Shown piece by piece: positions 61,693 through 64,000 of a DNA stretch of 64,000 bases. The stretch is from JAISDD01 sp031553935. Lineage in GTDB: Bacteria; Bacillota; Syntrophomonadia; Syntrophomonadales; Syntrophomonadaceae. A program made the position numbers and the translations under genes. The stretch is taken from positions 76,025 through 140,024 of the forward strand of contig JAVBKS010000003.1 of the NCBI GenBank assembly GCA_031553935.1, given 5' to 3'. The notes under the pieces were generated by a model that had not been told where the DNA came from, did no database searches, and saw only the letters and a program-made list of their open reading frames with translations. How positions within the stretch are numbered: the stretch's first letter is position 1; each line of letters starts with the position of its first letter.

Positions 61693-61734
61693 ATTATCTC
61701 CTTTCATTCGTTGTATTAATCATAAGGAGATAAT
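61693..61734 (-). promoter_or_regulatory. Leader hairpin that pairs with its own Shine-Dalgarno sequence
   Basis: On the minus strand ATTATCTCCTT lies 20 nt before AAGGAGATAAT, its exact complement over 11 bp, and the second copy contains the ribosome binding site of the methyltransferase gene. The folded leader would hide that site. It could be a thermometer, an attenuator or a target for a protein or RNA. Confidence 0.65.
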
Positions 61735-61849
61735 CTATAGAAATTATTAAAGTAAATATAAATTTTTGCTTATACTTTTATAAGATAATTCAGTGTTTAC
61801 ATGATTTGCACATTGATACTAGGTATGTAGAAGCGGCAGAGATGCTTAA

Positions 61850-63999
61850 GTTTCAATTCCTGATAGGTAAGATAAATCCGGTGTAATGATTTTCGTCTTG
61901 GCTTTTTTAAATGTTTGTTTCAATTCCTCATAGGTAAGATAAATCCACTCCACCTCAACCGTCAGCGTGGCTTCGTTCCAGCGTTTCAATTCCTCATAGG
62001 TAAGATAAATCCTTTGCTTTCGGGAGCAACAGCATTTATTGCAGAAACGTTTCAATTCCTCATAGGTAAGATAAATCCGTACGTTTGTGGGAAGTTTGGA
62101 AGGGAGCTTTTAAGTTTCAATTCCTCATAGGTAAGATAAATCCGTTTTGCTGGTCTACCCATTCAACAGTTGATATTCTGTTTCAATTCCTCATAGGTAA
62201 GATAAATCCAGGACAGGCTCACATTGAAATAGCGCGGGTTGGTGATGTTTCAATTCCTCATAGGTAAGATAAATCCCTCCCAAGCTTGAACCGCTATTAA
62301 AGTCCTTTAAAGCGTTTCAATTCCTCATAGGTAAGATAAATCCGCCTTGTCTACTCTCTTAGAGCTAGTGTTATGGCTGGTTTCAATTCCTCATAGGTAA
62401 GATAAATCCAGTGCAGTATGGAGTGGGGTTGCCCGTATTAAAACGTTTCAATTCCTCATAGGTAAGATAAATCCCATGATAGGCACACCCTTGGCTTGAA
62501 CGTGCCGAAGTTTCAATTCCTCATAGGTAAGATAAATCCTTGTTTTTTCAAGGGGCGACGTTAACTGAAGAAGTAAGTTTCAATTCCTCATAGGTAAGAT
62601 AAATCCAATCAGAGCTGGATATTCACCGCGAGCAGCCAAAGAAGTTTCAATTCCTCATAGGTAAGATAAATCCTCTTTCGCAGTTTTCCACCATAGGTCG
62701 GCCCAATCTCGTTTCAATTCCTCATAGGTAAGATAAATCCTTTGTCTGAAGCGGCGCTTAGCTTGATCTTAAGTGGGTTTCAATTCCTCATAGGTAAGAT
62801 AAATCCTAAGCTTGTATTCGGAAACAATTCGGTCGATTTTGGTTTCAATTCCTCATAGGTAAGATAAATCCTAAAAATATAGTAGATTCCTACATTTGAG
62901 ATACTAAGTTTATATTCCTCATAGGTAAGATAAATCCCCGGACCTGCCGGCAGACGAAGAGGCCTTTATAACTCGTTTCAATTCCTCATAGGTAAGATAA
63001 ATCCTATAGACTTAATTTCAGATTCCGGTAATGAGTCAGGTTTCAATTCCTCATAGGTAAGATAAATCCTTTGTAGCTTATAGCCTGGAAGAAGTCCAAT
63101 CTATAAGTTTCAATTCCTCATAGGTAAGATAAATCCCCCGATGAGCGACTGGGGACACGCAATGATGCTAAAGTTTCAATTCCTCATAGGTAAGATAAAT
63201 CCGAGGCGCGTTTATGTTGGCTTAAATCGAGATGATATATGTTTCAATTCCTCATAGGTAAGATAAATCCGTTTGGCAGGCGGATGCCCTGCTTGATGAT
63301 GGCCGGGTTTCAATTCCTCATAGGTAAGATAAATCCTACTATGGCATTTGTTGGAAAACGTCAGGTACTCTAGTTTCAATTCCTCATAGGTAAGATAAAT
63401 CCCTGGTTATAAATACCAGCTAGAGAGCGAGATAAGAAGTTTCAATTCCTCATAGGTAAGATAAATCCTGCGTGTATTGCATATGAATAACAAACTTAAC
63501 ATAGATGTTTCAATTCCTCATAGGTAAGATAAATCCCATGATCAAGCACTATGATAGTATCAGCATATTCGTGTTTCAATTCCTCATAGGTAAGATAAAT
63601 CCGTTATCCGAATATGATCCAGCTATATTCTATGCAAAGAGGTTTCAATTCCTCATAGGTAAGATAAATCCCGAGTACGCGGTATTTTTCGATGTGAAGC
63701 ATTTCAGTTTCAATTCCTCATAGGTAAGATAAATCCCGTTTCTCTTTCAAAGTATGTGTTTTCACCATTCCAGTTTCAATTCCTCATAGGTAAGATAAAT
63801 CCAAAAAATAGGTCGGATAACTTCAATTTCATCCTTAGTTTCAATTCCTCATAGGTAAGATAAATCCTGCACGATGTAATCAGAGATTTATTTTTAGACC
63901 AAGTTTCAATTCCTCATAGGTAAGATAAATCCTTAGCTATGATATTATTGACAGTGTCAATATTTTTTCGTTTCAATTCCTCATAGGTAAGATAAATCC
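61850..63999 (-). CRISPR. CRISPR array, 33 repeats and 32 complete spacers, continuing past the right edge
   Basis: A 30-bp repeat starts GTTTCAATTCCTCATAGG on the plus strand; the minus strand ends in GAGGAATTGAAAC, the orientation typical of type I-B and III arrays with an AUUGAAAC crRNA handle. Repeats begin every 65-69 bp; the spacers are 35-39 bp. Repeat 1 (61850) has a C-to-G change in its middle and repeat 17 (62908) has two changes in the handle part; the other 31 are identical. The leader is therefore probably beyond 64000, as the degenerate left end suggests the trailer. No cas gene lies within the window; type cannot be set. Confidence 0.98.
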
Positions 64000-64000
64000 A

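Noticed and set aside
61915..62267. Plus-strand frames with repeated FQFLIGKINP
   Set aside because: They are the CRISPR repeat read as protein; the spacing follows the repeat length.
63505..63723. Further plus-strand frame with FQFLIGKINP
   Set aside because: Same CRISPR repeat translation.

Overview
The window comes from an AT-rich, endospore-forming low-GC Firmicute, most likely a member of the Clostridia of the Syntrophomonas or Desulfotomaculum sort. The evidence is a Gram-positive sporulation gene set (spoIIE, spoVT, yabP, yabQ, fin, a ger operon) in the glmU-prs-pth-fin-mfd-spoVT order known from Bacillus and Clostridia, frequent TTG starts with strong AGGAGG-type ribosome binding sites, and a CRISPR repeat of the ...GAGGAATTGAAAC class. 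The species cannot be fixed by eye. No tRNA, rRNA, transposase or prophage gene was seen.

Layout. Positions 1-7114 hold signalling genes: the tail of a response-regulator receiver, two tandem AgrC/Spo0B-like GHKL kinases, a secreted Ig-like protein on the minus strand, and a large hybrid histidine kinase. Positions 7401-13924 carry glmU, prs, pth, a 55-residue zinc-ribbon gene matching the anti-sigma-F factor Fin, and mfd. Positions 13929-20573 (minus strand) form a seven-gene germinant-receptor operon in the order B-A-C-small-C-small-B. Positions 20936-25615 hold spoVT, a lipid flippase of the SpoVB/YabM type, mazG, HU, rqcP and a SIMPL protein. Positions 25794-32163 are the most accessory-looking part: a secreted protein facing an XRE regulator, a membrane-anchored GLUG-like ectodomain protein, and a transmembrane Ser/Thr kinase with a paralogous ectodomain. 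Positions 32247-40800 hold yabP, yabQ, divIC, an S1-domain gene, ppx/gppA, spoIIE, tilS and ftsH. Positions 40998-55367 form a long vitamin and cofactor block: two wall-active enzymes, folP-folB-folK, a DUF2520 gene with panB-panC-panD, nadA-nadB-(deacetylase)-nadC, bioY, coaX and dusB. Positions 55509-61688 hold two metallo-beta-lactamase-fold paralogues, a membrane protein, and a methyltransferase-VTT-response regulator-kinase operon. A CRISPR array of 33 repeats runs from 61850 past the right edge.

How it fits together. Hand-matched promoters agree with the sporulation programme. There is a sigma-H-like promoter before glmU, sigma-G-like promoters before fin and spoVT, a sigma-E-like promoter before yabP, and a TTGACA-21 bp-TATAAT promoter with a Spo0A-like box before spoIIE. 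The fol, pan, nad, bioY and coaX genes together supply folate, pantothenate/CoA, NAD and biotin.

Best candidates for something new are the two-protein receptor-kinase cassette with a 67-bp palindrome in its divergent promoter region, the seven-gene germinant-receptor operon, a 5' leader that appears to mask its own ribosome binding site before the methyltransferase operon, and an internal CRISPR repeat with a mutated crRNA handle.
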